Source of the DNA: Elusimicrobiota bacterium
Lineage (GTDB): Bacteria; Elusimicrobiota; Elusimicrobia; UBA1565
Assembly (NCBI GenBank): GCA_016218495.1
Contig: JACRDU010000057.1
Location: 1 to 46,205 of the forward strand
DNA length: 46,205 bases
Direction of reading: 5' to 3'
Shown: one piece after another, positions 1 through 7,138 of the stretch
How positions within the stretch are numbered: the first letter of the stretch is position 1
Layout of the letters: each line of letters opens with the position of its first letter
Program-made: the position numbers and the translations under genes
Notes under the pieces: model-generated
The model's database searches: none
What the model saw: only the letters and a program-made list of their open reading frames with translations
Told to the model about the DNA's origin: nothing

Positions 1-100
1 GCGCCGCGAGTTGTGGACAAAATGCCTAACCCAGCCGAGCGCTCCGTCGGTGGGGCGAACGGCGGACCTAAGGCCCTGGGTGTTGGAGGCCCCCCCGCGC

Positions 101-106
101 TATCCT
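101..106 (+). promoter_or_regulatory. -10 hexamer TATCCT, leaderless geometry
   Basis: TATCCT ends 6 bases before the ATG at 113, preceded by GC. This is the same arrangement seen before many solid genes in the window. The downstream ORF is weak, so the promoter may drive a relic or a very short peptide. Confidence 0.35.
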
Positions 107-112
107 TGCCGG

Positions 113-199
113 ATGCTCCTCCCCTGGCTGCTGGCGGCCGCCCCATCCCCCGGGGGGATGGCCGTCCCTCGGCGTCCGTTACCCCGACCAGCACGGTAA
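113..199 (+). CDS. very short ORF with hydrophobic N-terminus
   Basis: A 28-codon ORF starts MLLPWLLAAA, which resembles the beginning of a signal peptide, then becomes Pro/Arg-rich and stops. The start is supported only by the TATCCT element 6 bases upstream. It could be the 5' end of a gene truncated by frameshift or a chance ORF. No function can be assigned. Confidence 0.2.
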   Translation: MLLPWLLAAAPSPGGMAVPRRPLPRPAR

Positions 200-223
200 A
201 CGACGCGATTGAATCAGCCGAGA

Positions 224-239
224 CTCCCCCTGGGGGGAG
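224..239. repeat. GC-rich hairpin
   Basis: CTCCCCC and GGGGGAG flank a 2-base loop. No T-run follows on either strand, so it is only a weak terminator candidate between the short ORF at 113 and the convergent gene ending at 340. The rest of bases 1-339 shows nothing I can name apart from the palindrome at 299-316. Confidence 0.4.
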
Positions 240-298
240 CCTCGAGGCGTTAAATCGCGCCATTTGTTCCTGCGAATGCGGTGCTGGCATTAAGTGCA

Positions 299-316
299 AC
301 TGCCCACGTGGGCAGT
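299..316. repeat. 18-bp perfect palindrome
   Basis: ACTGCCCAC is followed directly by its reverse complement. It lies 24 bases past the stop codon of the leftward PD40 gene. It could be a terminator stem without a U-tract or a protein-binding site. Confidence 0.5.
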
Positions 317-339
317 CCGTCCGAAACGGGCGGCCAGCC

Positions 340-1215
340 CTAATCGCGTTCCATCACGAACAGGCGGTGCCGGTCGCCGACCTTCTTGTGGAAGTAGAGC
401 CAGCGGCCGTCGCGCGTCAGCGTGGGGCCCTCGACCGGCTCCCGGCCGGACAGGAGGGCCGTCGGCTCGCCGAAGGGCGCGCGCGGGTCGCTCCGGGTCG
501 CCCGCATGATCTGGAAGCGGACCTTGCCGAAGACCAGCAGGAAGGGGACGCGGGTGCGCGTGAAGAAGACCTCGAGGCCGTCGACGGACATGACGCCGCC
601 GTACTCGAGCTCATGCGTGTTCAGGCGGGCCAGGATGCGCGCGGAGTCGGGGTCGCGCACGAAGCCCTTCCCCTCGCGGCGCGCCAGCGCCAGGTCGGAC
701 CAGGCGGGGATGCCGAAGAGCCCCAGCAATCCGAAGCGCGTGTCGGCGAAGAGCAGAGTGTCCCCGCCGGCGTCGACCTGGGCGCCCATGTTGATCCAGC
801 CGCGCCGGTCCAGGGAGAGGCCGGGCACCGGTTCGACCTCGCCGAGGGCCCCGTCGCGGAACCGCCCGCGATAGATGCTGACGCGGTCCTTGTCGTAGCT
901 CCGCCCCGAAGTCAGGTAGAACCAGCCCGCCTCGTCCATCGAGGGGATGCCGTCGAGCTTGGGCGAGTTCGCCCCCGGCAGCCGTCCTTTGTAGACCAAG
1001 CGTTCGGGGGCGACGCGCTCGGCGAAGAAGATATCGGTGTCATGGCCGGGGGCGTTGGAGTCGTTGAAGAAGAGCCAGCGCCCGTCCTTCGACACGAACG
1101 GCTCCATCACGTCGGCGTCATAGCCGGGCAGTTCCACCGCCCGCGGAGGGCCGAACGCGGGCTCGGCGGCTTGGACGGGCGGCGACAGCAGGAGCGTCAG
1201 GACGAGCCGGCGCAT
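340..1215 (-). CDS. secreted PD40/TolB-like beta-propeller protein
   Basis: A 291-residue protein with a short Sec signal peptide (MRRLVLTLLLSPPVQAA) followed by repeated blades of the form SKDGRWLFFND, SMDEAGWFYLT, DAGGDTLLFAD, SVDGLEVFFTR and TRDGRWLYFHK. These match the PD40/TolB type of beta-propeller blade, which usually serves as a periplasmic binding scaffold; no catalytic motif is visible. The start is fixed by a TATCAT hexamer 5 bases upstream and by the signal peptide. It is divergent from the glycine-zipper gene at 1305. The partner or ligand is unknown. Confidence 0.75.
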   Translation of the reverse strand: MRRLVLTLLLSPPVQAAEPAFGPPRAVELPGYDADVMEPFVSKDGRWLFFNDSNAPGHDTDIFFAERVAPERLVYKGRLPGANSPKLDGIPSMDEAGWFYLTSGRSYDKDRVSIYRGRFRDGALGEVEPVPGLSLDRRGWINMGAQVDAGGDTLLFADTRFGLLGLFGIPAWSDLALARREGKGFVRDPDSARILARLNTHELEYGGVMSVDGLEVFFTRTRVPFLLVFGKVRFQIMRATRSDPRAPFGEPTALLSGREPVEGPTLTRDGRWLYFHKKVGDRHRLFVMERD

Positions 1216-1220
1216 GCCGC

Positions 1221-1226
1221 ATGATA
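1221..1226 (-). promoter_or_regulatory. -10 hexamer TATCAT, leaderless geometry
   Basis: On the minus strand GGGC-TATCAT is followed by 5 bases and then the ATG at 1215. A transcript from this element would begin at or next to the start codon. Confidence 0.55.
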
Positions 1227-1292
1227 GCCCCTTTCCCGCGGCCCGGCCATGCCCATGTCTGATTCGTGCAAGACCTCCGGGAGGTGGGCGGC

Positions 1293-1298
1293 TACACT
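1293..1298 (+). promoter_or_regulatory. -10 hexamer TACACT, leaderless geometry
   Basis: GGC-TACACT lies 6 bases before the ATG at 1305. A purine-rich stretch at 1281-1288 is upstream of the hexamer and too far from the start to act as a ribosome site. Confidence 0.55.
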
Positions 1299-1304
1299 GA
1301 GGGC

Positions 1305-1808
1305 ATGAAAGGGGTGGCCCTCGCCGTCGTCGCCGCGCTGCTCCCTCTGCGCGCCTTCGCCGGGGGCCGGGCCGCCCTGCCGGCTCCGGAAGCCGTCCTC
1401 GGCCAGGCGCGGGCCTCGGAGGCCGCCGTGCTCGGCGGGGGCGATTCCCTGGAGGGCTCGGCCGAAGGCGCGCGCAACGGCTTCGCCGAGCGTTCCGGCG
1501 CGGCCCCGGTCAGCCTCGGCGGTCGTTTCTATGCCGCGGCCCCCGCCCAGACCGCCGCTCCCCGGCGCTTCGCGGCCTCGGCCCAACCTCCGCCGCCCGT
1601 CTATGCCGCCGAGGGAGAGGAGAAGAAGGACGAGGGGAAGGGGGGCGGCTGGGACTACGACAAGACCATGAAGGCCGCCGCCTTCGGCCTGGCGGGGGCC
1701 GCCATCGGGTTCATGTTGGGCGGCCCCATCGGCGCCGCCGCGGGCTTCCTCGCAGGCTTCTTCATCGGGGCGCTCTTCGCGAAGGCGACCGAGAAGAAGG
1801 GCTGCTAG
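1305..1808 (+). CDS. secreted or membrane-inserting glycine-zipper protein
   Basis: A 167-residue protein. The N-terminus (MKGVALAVVAALLPLRAFAGG) is a signal peptide. The middle is Ala/Pro-rich low complexity. Residues about 119-155 form a glycine-zipper hydrophobic stretch (GLAGAAIGFMLGGPIGAAAGFLAG) of the kind found in small envelope proteins, and the tail is Lys-rich ending in Cys. I chose the ATG at 1305 over an upstream in-frame GTG-type start because it follows TACACT and begins the signal peptide. It converges on the dioxygenase gene and shares its stop: a CTAG at 1805-1808 encodes both stop codons. Function unknown. Confidence 0.65.
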   Translation: MKGVALAVVAALLPLRAFAGGRAALPAPEAVLGQARASEAAVLGGGDSLEGSAEGARNGFAERSGAAPVSLGGRFYAAAPAQTAAPRRFAASAQPPPPVYAAEGEEKKDEGKGGGWDYDKTMKAAAFGLAGAAIGFMLGGPIGAAAGFLAGFFIGALFAKATEKKGC

Positions 1809-2611
1809 GCCCCCTTCCAGAGGCGTCGTCTGGCGCTGGGGGCGAGCATGAAGAGGGGGCGGTGCCTGGCGGGGACCCTGCCCAGGTCCCGCTCGGAAAT
1901 CACCACGCTCGGGAATACCTCGTTCTGGTTGGGGTCGCGGTACCAGGAGCGCGTGAAGACGAACATCAGCACGGCGCGCGGCTCGGGCGCGTCGTTGGGC
2001 ATCCCGCCGTGGAAGACCCGGAAGTCGAAGAGGTACGCCTCCCCGAAGGGGACGCTCAAGGTCTCCAGCGGGTAGCGGCGGTAGACTTCGCGCTCGCCGG
2101 GCGGCCGGGGCCGCAGGGCGGCCCGGTGCGAGCCCTTCCAGACCGCCGTCGGCCCGTTCTCGTCGGTGACGGCGCACAGCGGCACGGCCAGCGTGACGGC
2201 GTAGGGGGGGAGGCCGGAGAGGTCTGCGCTGTAGGGTACCTTCCTGCCCCCGACGAGCCGGTCGAAGCGGACCGGCCCGTCGATGTGCTGGTGCTGGCGC
2301 CCCGCCCCGGGCTCGGCGATGACGGCCTCCAGGCTGCCGATGCAGTAGTCGGGCCCCAGCAGGGTCCCCAGCTTGGCGTGCAGCGCGGGGTTGGCGTAGA
2401 AGCGCGGGTCTAGGAAGGGGCCGGCGAAGGGCAGCACGGCGGCATAACGCCCGGCGATGTCGCGCACCAGACCGCGACGGCGCAGTTCGCCGCTATGATG
2501 GCGGCGCAGCACCTCGGCGCGTATCCGCTCGAGCAGGGGCAGCGGGAACAGCCGGCCCACGCGCGCGACCCCGTCGCGCTCCATGGCGGCCCGAATCGAC
2601 CCGATCGTCAT
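1805..2611 (-). CDS. phytanoyl-CoA dioxygenase (PhyH)-like Fe(II)/2-oxoglutarate oxygenase
   Basis: A 268-residue protein. The iron-binding HxD is visible as QHQHIDGPV (His109, Asp111). The distal His and the 2-oxoglutarate Arg fit FRVFHGGMPNDAPEPRAVLMF. These define the PhyH branch of non-haem iron oxygenases, whose members hydroxylate acyl-CoAs, small metabolites or natural products; the substrate cannot be read from the sequence. A much longer upstream reading in the same frame is only the shadow of the esterase gene. The ATG at 2611 overlaps the esterase stop (ATGA, 2608-2611), so the two genes form an operon. Confidence 0.78.
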   Translation of the reverse strand: MTIGSIRAAMERDGVARVGRLFPLPLLERIRAEVLRRHHSGELRRRGLVRDIAGRYAAVLPFAGPFLDPRFYANPALHAKLGTLLGPDYCIGSLEAVIAEPGAGRQHQHIDGPVRFDRLVGGRKVPYSADLSGLPPYAVTLAVPLCAVTDENGPTAVWKGSHRAALRPRPPGEREVYRRYPLETLSVPFGEAYLFDFRVFHGGMPNDAPEPRAVLMFVFTRSWYRDPNQNEVFPSVVISERDLGRVPARHRPLFMLAPSARRRLWKGA

Positions 2612-3420
2612 CGAGCGAGGAACAGGTCCAGCAGGCGTTCGGCGTTCTTGGGGTTGCGCTGCAGCGCCCCGTGGCCCTGGTCGGGGTCCTCGATGGCCTC
2701 GAGCACGACGGCCCCCTGCCCGCGCAGCCACTCGGCCGTGCGCCGCATCCCCGGGATGCCGTCGCGGTCCGGATTCCGGTCCTTGGCGCCGGCCGCGGTG
2801 ACCCAGCGCGTGCCTTTGAGCGGCTCCTTCCCGAATTCCCCGTCGACGATGGCGCGCGTGGGGGGATAGTCCGTGCTGACCCCTCCGGAACTGGCCGCGA
2901 TGAGCGAAAAGTAGCGCGCGCCGCGGCCGGCGTCGAGGGCGGCTACGGCGTAGGAGTTGGCCGACCCGCGGCTGAAGCCGTGGAGCATGACGGAGCCCGG
3001 CTTCGCGCCCAGCCGGCGCAGGGCCCTGTCGAGCTCGCGGTAGACCTCCTGCGGCCGATAGTAGGCGCGCGGCCCCTCGGAGCCCAGCCACCACTGCAGG
3101 CAGACCAGGCCTATGCCGCGCTCGGCCAGGCGCGGGTGCCAGAGGGCCAGGTCGTCGGTGGCGAAGCCTCCGGTCCCGTGCAGGGAGGCGATCCAGCGCT
3201 TGGGCCGGGCGGCGCCCTTCCAGACCACGAGGAAGCTCTTGCCGTCGGAGGTGGGCAGGACCTCGGGCTTCAGGCGGGCCGCCTCGGCGTAGAACTTCCC
3301 TTGCTGCGCCCGGCGATAGAGGGACTCCGCCTCGGCGTTCAGCGCCTGCTCGGCCGCCGGAGCGCCAGGGGCGAGCTCAGGCAGGGCCAGCGCCAGGCAG
3401 AGAAGGGCGGCCGTCCGCAT
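2608..3420 (-). CDS. secreted alpha/beta-hydrolase (esterase/PHB-depolymerase style)
   Basis: A 270-residue protein with a signal peptide (residues 1 to about 22). Alpha/beta-hydrolase landmarks are the oxyanion strand SLHGTGG (about 80-85), the nucleophile elbow GFSRGS with Ser150, a candidate acid Asp near 213-218 and the catalytic His in DQGHGAL (His250). The fold is clear; the substrate is not. A TATCCT element ends 10 bases upstream of the ATG, which would give a leader of only a few bases. It is the first gene of a two-gene leftward operon with the PhyH-like oxygenase. Confidence 0.75.
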   Translation of the reverse strand: MRTAALLCLALALPELAPGAPAAEQALNAEAESLYRRAQQGKFYAEAARLKPEVLPTSDGKSFLVVWKGAARPKRWIASLHGTGGFATDDLALWHPRLAERGIGLVCLQWWLGSEGPRAYYRPQEVYRELDRALRRLGAKPGSVMLHGFSRGSANSYAVAALDAGRGARYFSLIAASSGGVSTDYPPTRAIVDGEFGKEPLKGTRWVTAAGAKDRNPDRDGIPGMRRTAEWLRGQGAVVLEAIEDPDQGHGALQRNPKNAERLLDLFLAR

Positions 3421-3430
3421 ATCTGAGCGA

Positions 3431-3436
3431 AGGATA
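3431..3436 (-). promoter_or_regulatory. -10 hexamer TATCCT
   Basis: TATCCT on the minus strand ends 10 bases before the ATG at 3420. Predicted 5' UTR is 3-4 bases; no Shine-Dalgarno sequence is seen. Confidence 0.4.
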
Positions 3437-3466
3437 CACCGCGGGCGCGGATTCGGCTAGCCCCGG

Positions 3467-3925
3467 CTATCCCGGAGAACGGTCCATGAAGGCCTCCGGG
3501 GGCACTTCGGGGTGGTGCAGCGTCACGCACTCGGGGCAGATCCCGTGCGAGAGCTTGGTGACGGCGTGTTTGGAGAAATAGGACTCAATCGGCCGCCAGG
3601 AATCCTGCCGGGTCCCGTCCGGGTTGGAGAGCCGGATTTTCTTGCAGTAGGAGCAGATGGGCAGGAAGGACTCCAAGGCCGCCACCCTGTCCATGGAGCG
3701 CCGCAAGCGCCGGGCGTAGATTCCCTGGAGGCCGAAGAGGAGGGCGAAGGCCAGCCCGCTGATCCCGCCGACGACGAGGTGCTCCTGGTCCAGGTAGGGG
3801 ATCTCCGGATGCAGGAACACGTCCACGAGGGCGTTGAGGTTGGCGAAGAGGGCCGTGGTGAGGAGATAGCCGGCGAGGCGCAGGAGGTCGTCGGAGCGCC
3901 GGGGCCGGATTCCGCTTGCCCTCAT
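3467..3925 (-). CDS. small two-TM membrane protein with a PAS-type Cys-rich tail
   Basis: About 152 residues from the ATG at 3925. Two hydrophobic segments (LAGYLLTTALFANLNALVDV and GISGLAFALLFGLQGIYA) precede a short helix and then a tail ICSYCKKIRL...SYFSKHAVTKLSHGICPECV. That tail is the conserved C-terminal block often found after PAS or receiver domains in sensor proteins (CxYCKKIRD...SHGICPEC). The four cysteines suggest metal binding. Here it sits directly on a membrane anchor without a PAS or kinase domain. A longer upstream reading is possible but is Pro-rich and looks non-coding; a weak TACCCT lies 4 bases before the chosen ATG. Confidence 0.65.
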   Translation of the reverse strand: MRASGIRPRRSDDLLRLAGYLLTTALFANLNALVDVFLHPEIPYLDQEHLVVGGISGLAFALLFGLQGIYARRLRRSMDRVAALESFLPICSYCKKIRLSNPDGTRQDSWRPIESYFSKHAVTKLSHGICPECVTLHHPEVPPEAFMDRSPG

Positions 3926-4074
3926 GGGCAGGGTAGGCCGGCCCCGCGCGGTCGGCATCGGGCCAAAGCCCTGCCAGGGCATAGGACAAAGGGCCCAGGC
4001 CTGGAATCTTCCTGGGCCGTCCGGAGGGGGTGGCCGGGTGCCGTTCGCCGCTTCTTGTTTCGGGGGGGGCGGGC

Positions 4075-4080
4075 TATCCT
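4075..4080 (+). promoter_or_regulatory. -10 hexamer TATCCT, leaderless geometry
   Basis: GGGC-TATCCT ends 7 bases before the ATG at 4088. No ribosome site lies between. Confidence 0.5.
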
Positions 4081-4087
4081 GTGCCGC

Positions 4088-4261
4088 ATGGAGAAGGTCC
4101 ATCCCTTGAAGCGCTCCCTGTCCTGGTTCCTGGCCAGACTCGGGGCACGGAACACGAAGGCGTCCGACGCGCTGCGCAAGTCCATCTCCGAACGCGACCG
4201 GCCCCAGCTCCCCTCCGCCGTCATCGCGGACCGCGAGGAGCTGGACTGGACCTGCCGCTGA
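4088..4261 (+). CDS. small basic hypothetical protein (57 aa)
   Basis: The ORF begins MEKVHPLKRSLSWFLARL and ends with an acidic EELDWTCR. It is basic at the N-terminus, without a signal peptide or known motif. The start is chosen solely because an in-frame ATG sits 7 bases after a good TATCCT element, as at confirmed genes nearby. It sits in the gap between the divergent membrane protein and the alcohol dehydrogenase. Confidence 0.45.
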   Translation: MEKVHPLKRSLSWFLARLGARNTKASDALRKSISERDRPQLPSAVIADREELDWTCR

Positions 4262-4294
4262 AGCCCTCCTCTTCCGCTGCGATCCCTCGCGGGG

Positions 4295-4300
4295 TATGAT
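4295..4300 (+). promoter_or_regulatory. -10 hexamer TATGAT with downstream Shine-Dalgarno
   Basis: TATGAT is followed about 12 bases later by AGGGAG (4315-4320) and the ATG at 4330. This is one of the few ordinary leadered promoters in the window. Confidence 0.5.
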
Positions 4301-4329
4301 GTCCGGGACGGACCAGGGAGAACACCGAA

Positions 4330-5385
4330 ATGTCCACCGCGAAAGCCTATGCCGCAGCCGGAGCGAAGTCGCCGCTGGCTCCGAGCACGATTCAGCGCCG
4401 CGACCCCGGCCCTGACGACGTCCGTCTGGAAATCCTCTTCTGCGGCGTCTGTCACTCCGACCTGCATACCGCCCGCGACGAGTGGCGGGCCGTCATGCCC
4501 ACCGTCTACCCCGTCGTCCCCGGCCACGAAATCGTCGGCAGGGTGACCCAGGTCGGCTCCGCCGTGGCCAAGTTCAAGGCCGGGGACCTGGCCGCGGTGG
4601 GCTGCCTGGTCGACTCGGACGGCACCTGCGCCGCCTGCAAGGACGGCTGCGAGCAGTTCTGCCCGAACATGACGCTCACCTACAACTCCCCGGACAAGCG
4701 CCTCGGAGGGGTGACCTACGGCGGCTATTCCGACTCCATCGTGGTCGACCAGCGCTTCGTCCTGCGCGTGCCGCCCAAGCTGGACCTGGCCGGGACCGCG
4801 CCGCTGCTCTGCGCCGGCATCACCACCTATTCCCCGCTGCGCCATTGGGGCGTCAAGAAGGGCAAGAAGGTCGGCGTGGTCGGCCTGGGCGGGCTGGGTC
4901 ACATGGGCGTCAAGTTCGCGCACGCCTTCGGAGCGCATGTGGTCGTCTTCACGACCTCGCCCGGCAAGGCGGAGGACGCCCGCCGCCTGGGCGCCGACGA
5001 GGTGGTGCTCTCCAGGGACGCCGGGGCGATGGCCAAGCACGCCGGCAGCTTCGACTTCATCCTCGACACCGTCTCGGCGGAGCACGACGTCAACGCCTAC
5101 CTGAACCTGCTGGGCCGCGACGGCAACATGACCCTGGTCGGCGCGCCCGAGAAGCCCCTGGCCGTCTCCGCCTTCGGCCTCATCTTCGGACGCCGCAGCC
5201 TGTCGGGCTCGCCCATCGGCTCCGTCGCCGAGACCCAGGAGATGCTGGACTTCTGCGGCAAGCACGGGCTCACCGCCGACGTGGAGGTCATCCCGGTGCA
5301 GAAGGTCAACGAGGCCTACGACAGGCTGCTCAAGTCCGACGTGAAGTACCGCTTCTCCATCGACATGGCCTCGCTCAGGTCCTAG
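4330..5385 (+). CDS. zinc-dependent NAD(P) alcohol/aldehyde dehydrogenase, YahK/CAD type
   Basis: A 351-residue medium-chain dehydrogenase. Catalytic zinc ligands are seen in CGVCHSD (Cys41), GHE (His66/Glu67) and LLCAG (Cys161). The structural zinc lobe has four cysteines at 100, 103, 107 and 111. The Rossmann nucleotide loop GLGGLG is at 185-190. The TYNSPD-GGVTYGGYS pattern and overall length place it with the YahK/cinnamyl-alcohol-dehydrogenase branch, usually NADPH-dependent aldehyde reductases of broad specificity. Shine-Dalgarno AGGGAG lies 9 bases upstream. It converges on the M49-like gene and shares a CTAG stop (5382-5385). Confidence 0.92.
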   Translation: MSTAKAYAAAGAKSPLAPSTIQRRDPGPDDVRLEILFCGVCHSDLHTARDEWRAVMPTVYPVVPGHEIVGRVTQVGSAVAKFKAGDLAAVGCLVDSDGTCAACKDGCEQFCPNMTLTYNSPDKRLGGVTYGGYSDSIVVDQRFVLRVPPKLDLAGTAPLLCAGITTYSPLRHWGVKKGKKVGVVGLGGLGHMGVKFAHAFGAHVVVFTTSPGKAEDARRLGADEVVLSRDAGAMAKHAGSFDFILDTVSAEHDVNAYLNLLGRDGNMTLVGAPEKPLAVSAFGLIFGRRSLSGSPIGSVAETQEMLDFCGKHGLTADVEVIPVQKVNEAYDRLLKSDVKYRFSIDMASLRS

Positions 5386-7052
5386 AGACCGAGTTCCTCC
5401 ACGGTCGTGAAGCGCGGTTCTATGTCGACGGGCAGGCCTTCCGCGCGGTCGATGACCGCCTTGGCCTCGGGGCGGATGACCGCCATCGCGTCGAGCCACT
5501 TCTTCGCGGCCGCGTAGTCGCCCTTCGCCTGCGCCAGCATGATGTCCCGGGATAGCGCTTCGACCGCGCCCTTGACCTTGGCCGTATCGACCGAGAAGGT
5601 GCCGTCGCCGGCGACCTTGAAGGCGCCCTTGTCGAGGAGGTAGTTGAGCTGGAGCGCCATCCCCTTGCCGTGGGCCTCGGCGACGCCGAAGCGCAGGGTG
5701 CGGAAGGCCGAGGCCAGGAAGGTGACGTACATGGTGTCCTCGAGCTTCTTGTCGAGCACTCCCTTGTCCACGAGCTTCTGCAGCGCCCACAGCCCCGAGG
5801 CGTCGGCCTTGGCCTCCTCCAGCGCGCTGGAGGCCTCCTTGAGGGCCTGGCGGACGGTGACCGGCCTGCCTTGGGCGTCCTTCGACTGGTGGGGTCCCAG
5901 GCCGTGCATGAGCTCGTGCATGAGGATATGGGTGAAGAACGCCGAGAAGTCCACGCGCCCCTGGTCCGCGGGCGAGAGCGCCATCTTGGCCAGCGGCGTC
6001 AGGACGATGTCGAACTTCGCGCGCTGGACGTTCTTGAGCATCGTCCGCTTCGCGCCCTTCTCGGCGGTGACCTTCTCGTCGTTGGGGAGGTTGAAGGCGG
6101 CGGTGGTGACGCCGTGGGCGGCGTCGCCGGAGGCGTAGACCTCGTTGACCACGCGGATGGGGGACATGGCCCCGAGCTTGGGGTTGCGCAGGCTCTTGTC
6201 GATGGGGAGGTTGTCCTCCAGCCACTGCAGCTGCCCGCCGAAGCGCTGGAGCTTGGCCGTCTCGGCGTCGTCGCGCAGCCCGATGAACGCCTCGAAGGCG
6301 GCCTTGTAGCCGAACCACCCGTCCTCGTAGGTCTCGTAGGGCCCGATGGTGGGCTCGATGGGGCTGTCGAGCTCCATCCAGGCCACATCGGAGTCGTAAT
6401 AGTCGTCGGAGAGGAAGGCCGCCGCGCGCTTCTCGAGGAAGGACTTGAGGCCGGGATGCTCGGAGGAGGCCGCGGCGTCCTTGAGGAGCGCCGCCGCGCG
6501 CTGCAGCTCGTTCTGATATTCGAGGGAATTCGGGACGGCGCGGAGCTTCCCGTCGCCGAGGCGCCGGATGACCGTGAAGAAGCCCGCGGCCTCGGCCTTC
6601 TGCGCGTCGGGGAGCCCGTTCATCCAGGCCTCCACCTCGGCCTTGGTGGCGTCCAAGGGGTAGAAGTTCGCCTGCTCCGGCTTGGCCGGGGCCCCGGGGA
6701 TGAAGGGGCTGTCGTGGTCCTGGCGGTCCCAGGGGCCCTTTTCGGTGAGGAAGTACCTCAGCCGCGCCCGCCCCAGCGCCGAGTCGTCCTCGGCGAGGCG
6801 TAGCAGCCATTGCGGGGCGGCGTCCCAGGTCTGGCGGAGGAACAGGCCGTCCATGACGCGGGCGGCCTCGATCAGCCGCTTCAGCGCCGCGCGGTCCCCC
6901 GCGCCGAGCTTGGAGATGTCGGCGCCGATGTCCACCGGCGCGAAGCGGGCTTGGCGCCCCGCCAGCGCGGCCGCGTCGGGGAAGTCGGTCGGCAGGGCCC
7001 GGGCGGGGGCGAGGGCGGAGAGGACGACGAGGAGGCCTGGCGCTGGGTTCAT
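5382..7052 (-). CDS. secreted M49-like (dipeptidyl-peptidase III-type) metallopeptidase
   Basis: A 556-residue protein with an N-terminal signal peptide (to about residue 20). The zinc motif is HELMHGLGPHQ (His379, Glu380, His383) and is followed by ALEEAKADASGLWAL (Glu412/413, Asp417), the pattern seen in the M49-like domain of plant Nudix hydrolase 3 and bacterial relatives. The upstream block GPYETYEDGWFGYKAAFEAFIG is also typical of that family. The active-site spacing is HExxH, shorter than the HExxxH of classical DPP III. The expected role is a periplasmic or secreted exopeptidase; its activity is inferred. The start lies 6 bases after a TAGAAT element. Confidence 0.8.
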   Translation of the reverse strand: MNPAPGLLVVLSALAPARALPTDFPDAAALAGRQARFAPVDIGADISKLGAGDRAALKRLIEAARVMDGLFLRQTWDAAPQWLLRLAEDDSALGRARLRYFLTEKGPWDRQDHDSPFIPGAPAKPEQANFYPLDATKAEVEAWMNGLPDAQKAEAAGFFTVIRRLGDGKLRAVPNSLEYQNELQRAAALLKDAAASSEHPGLKSFLEKRAAAFLSDDYYDSDVAWMELDSPIEPTIGPYETYEDGWFGYKAAFEAFIGLRDDAETAKLQRFGGQLQWLEDNLPIDKSLRNPKLGAMSPIRVVNEVYASGDAAHGVTTAAFNLPNDEKVTAEKGAKRTMLKNVQRAKFDIVLTPLAKMALSPADQGRVDFSAFFTHILMHELMHGLGPHQSKDAQGRPVTVRQALKEASSALEEAKADASGLWALQKLVDKGVLDKKLEDTMYVTFLASAFRTLRFGVAEAHGKGMALQLNYLLDKGAFKVAGDGTFSVDTAKVKGAVEALSRDIMLAQAKGDYAAAKKWLDAMAVIRPEAKAVIDRAEGLPVDIEPRFTTVEELGL

Positions 7053-7058
7053 GGAGCG

Positions 7059-7064
7059 ATTCTA
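7059..7064 (-). promoter_or_regulatory. -10 hexamer TAGAAT, leaderless geometry
   Basis: On the minus strand TAGAAT is followed by CGCTCC and then ATG at 7052. The rightward promoter of the radical SAM pair lies only 49 bases away. Confidence 0.6.
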
Positions 7065-7112
7065 GTACAGATGGCCCTGAAATCCGTCAGGGAGTATCCG
7101 CGTGCCGCTTGC

Positions 7113-7118
7113 TAGAAT
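7113..7118 (+). promoter_or_regulatory. -10 hexamer TAGAAT for radical SAM pair
   Basis: TGC-TAGAAT ends 20 bases before the ATG at 7139. A 14-base leader is predicted, with no clear ribosome site. Confidence 0.45.
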
Positions 7119-7138
7119 GGCGCGACTCGAGCAAGCCC

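Noticed and set aside
13-1224. 403-codon rightward ORF over the PD40 gene
   Set aside because: It is antisense to a protein with a signal peptide and repeated propeller blades and has no family pattern itself; a GC-rich shadow frame.
3922-6810. 962-codon leftward ORF
   Set aside because: It crosses the alcohol dehydrogenase and M49-like genes in other frames and is Arg/Gly/Pro low complexity; high GC keeps the frame open.
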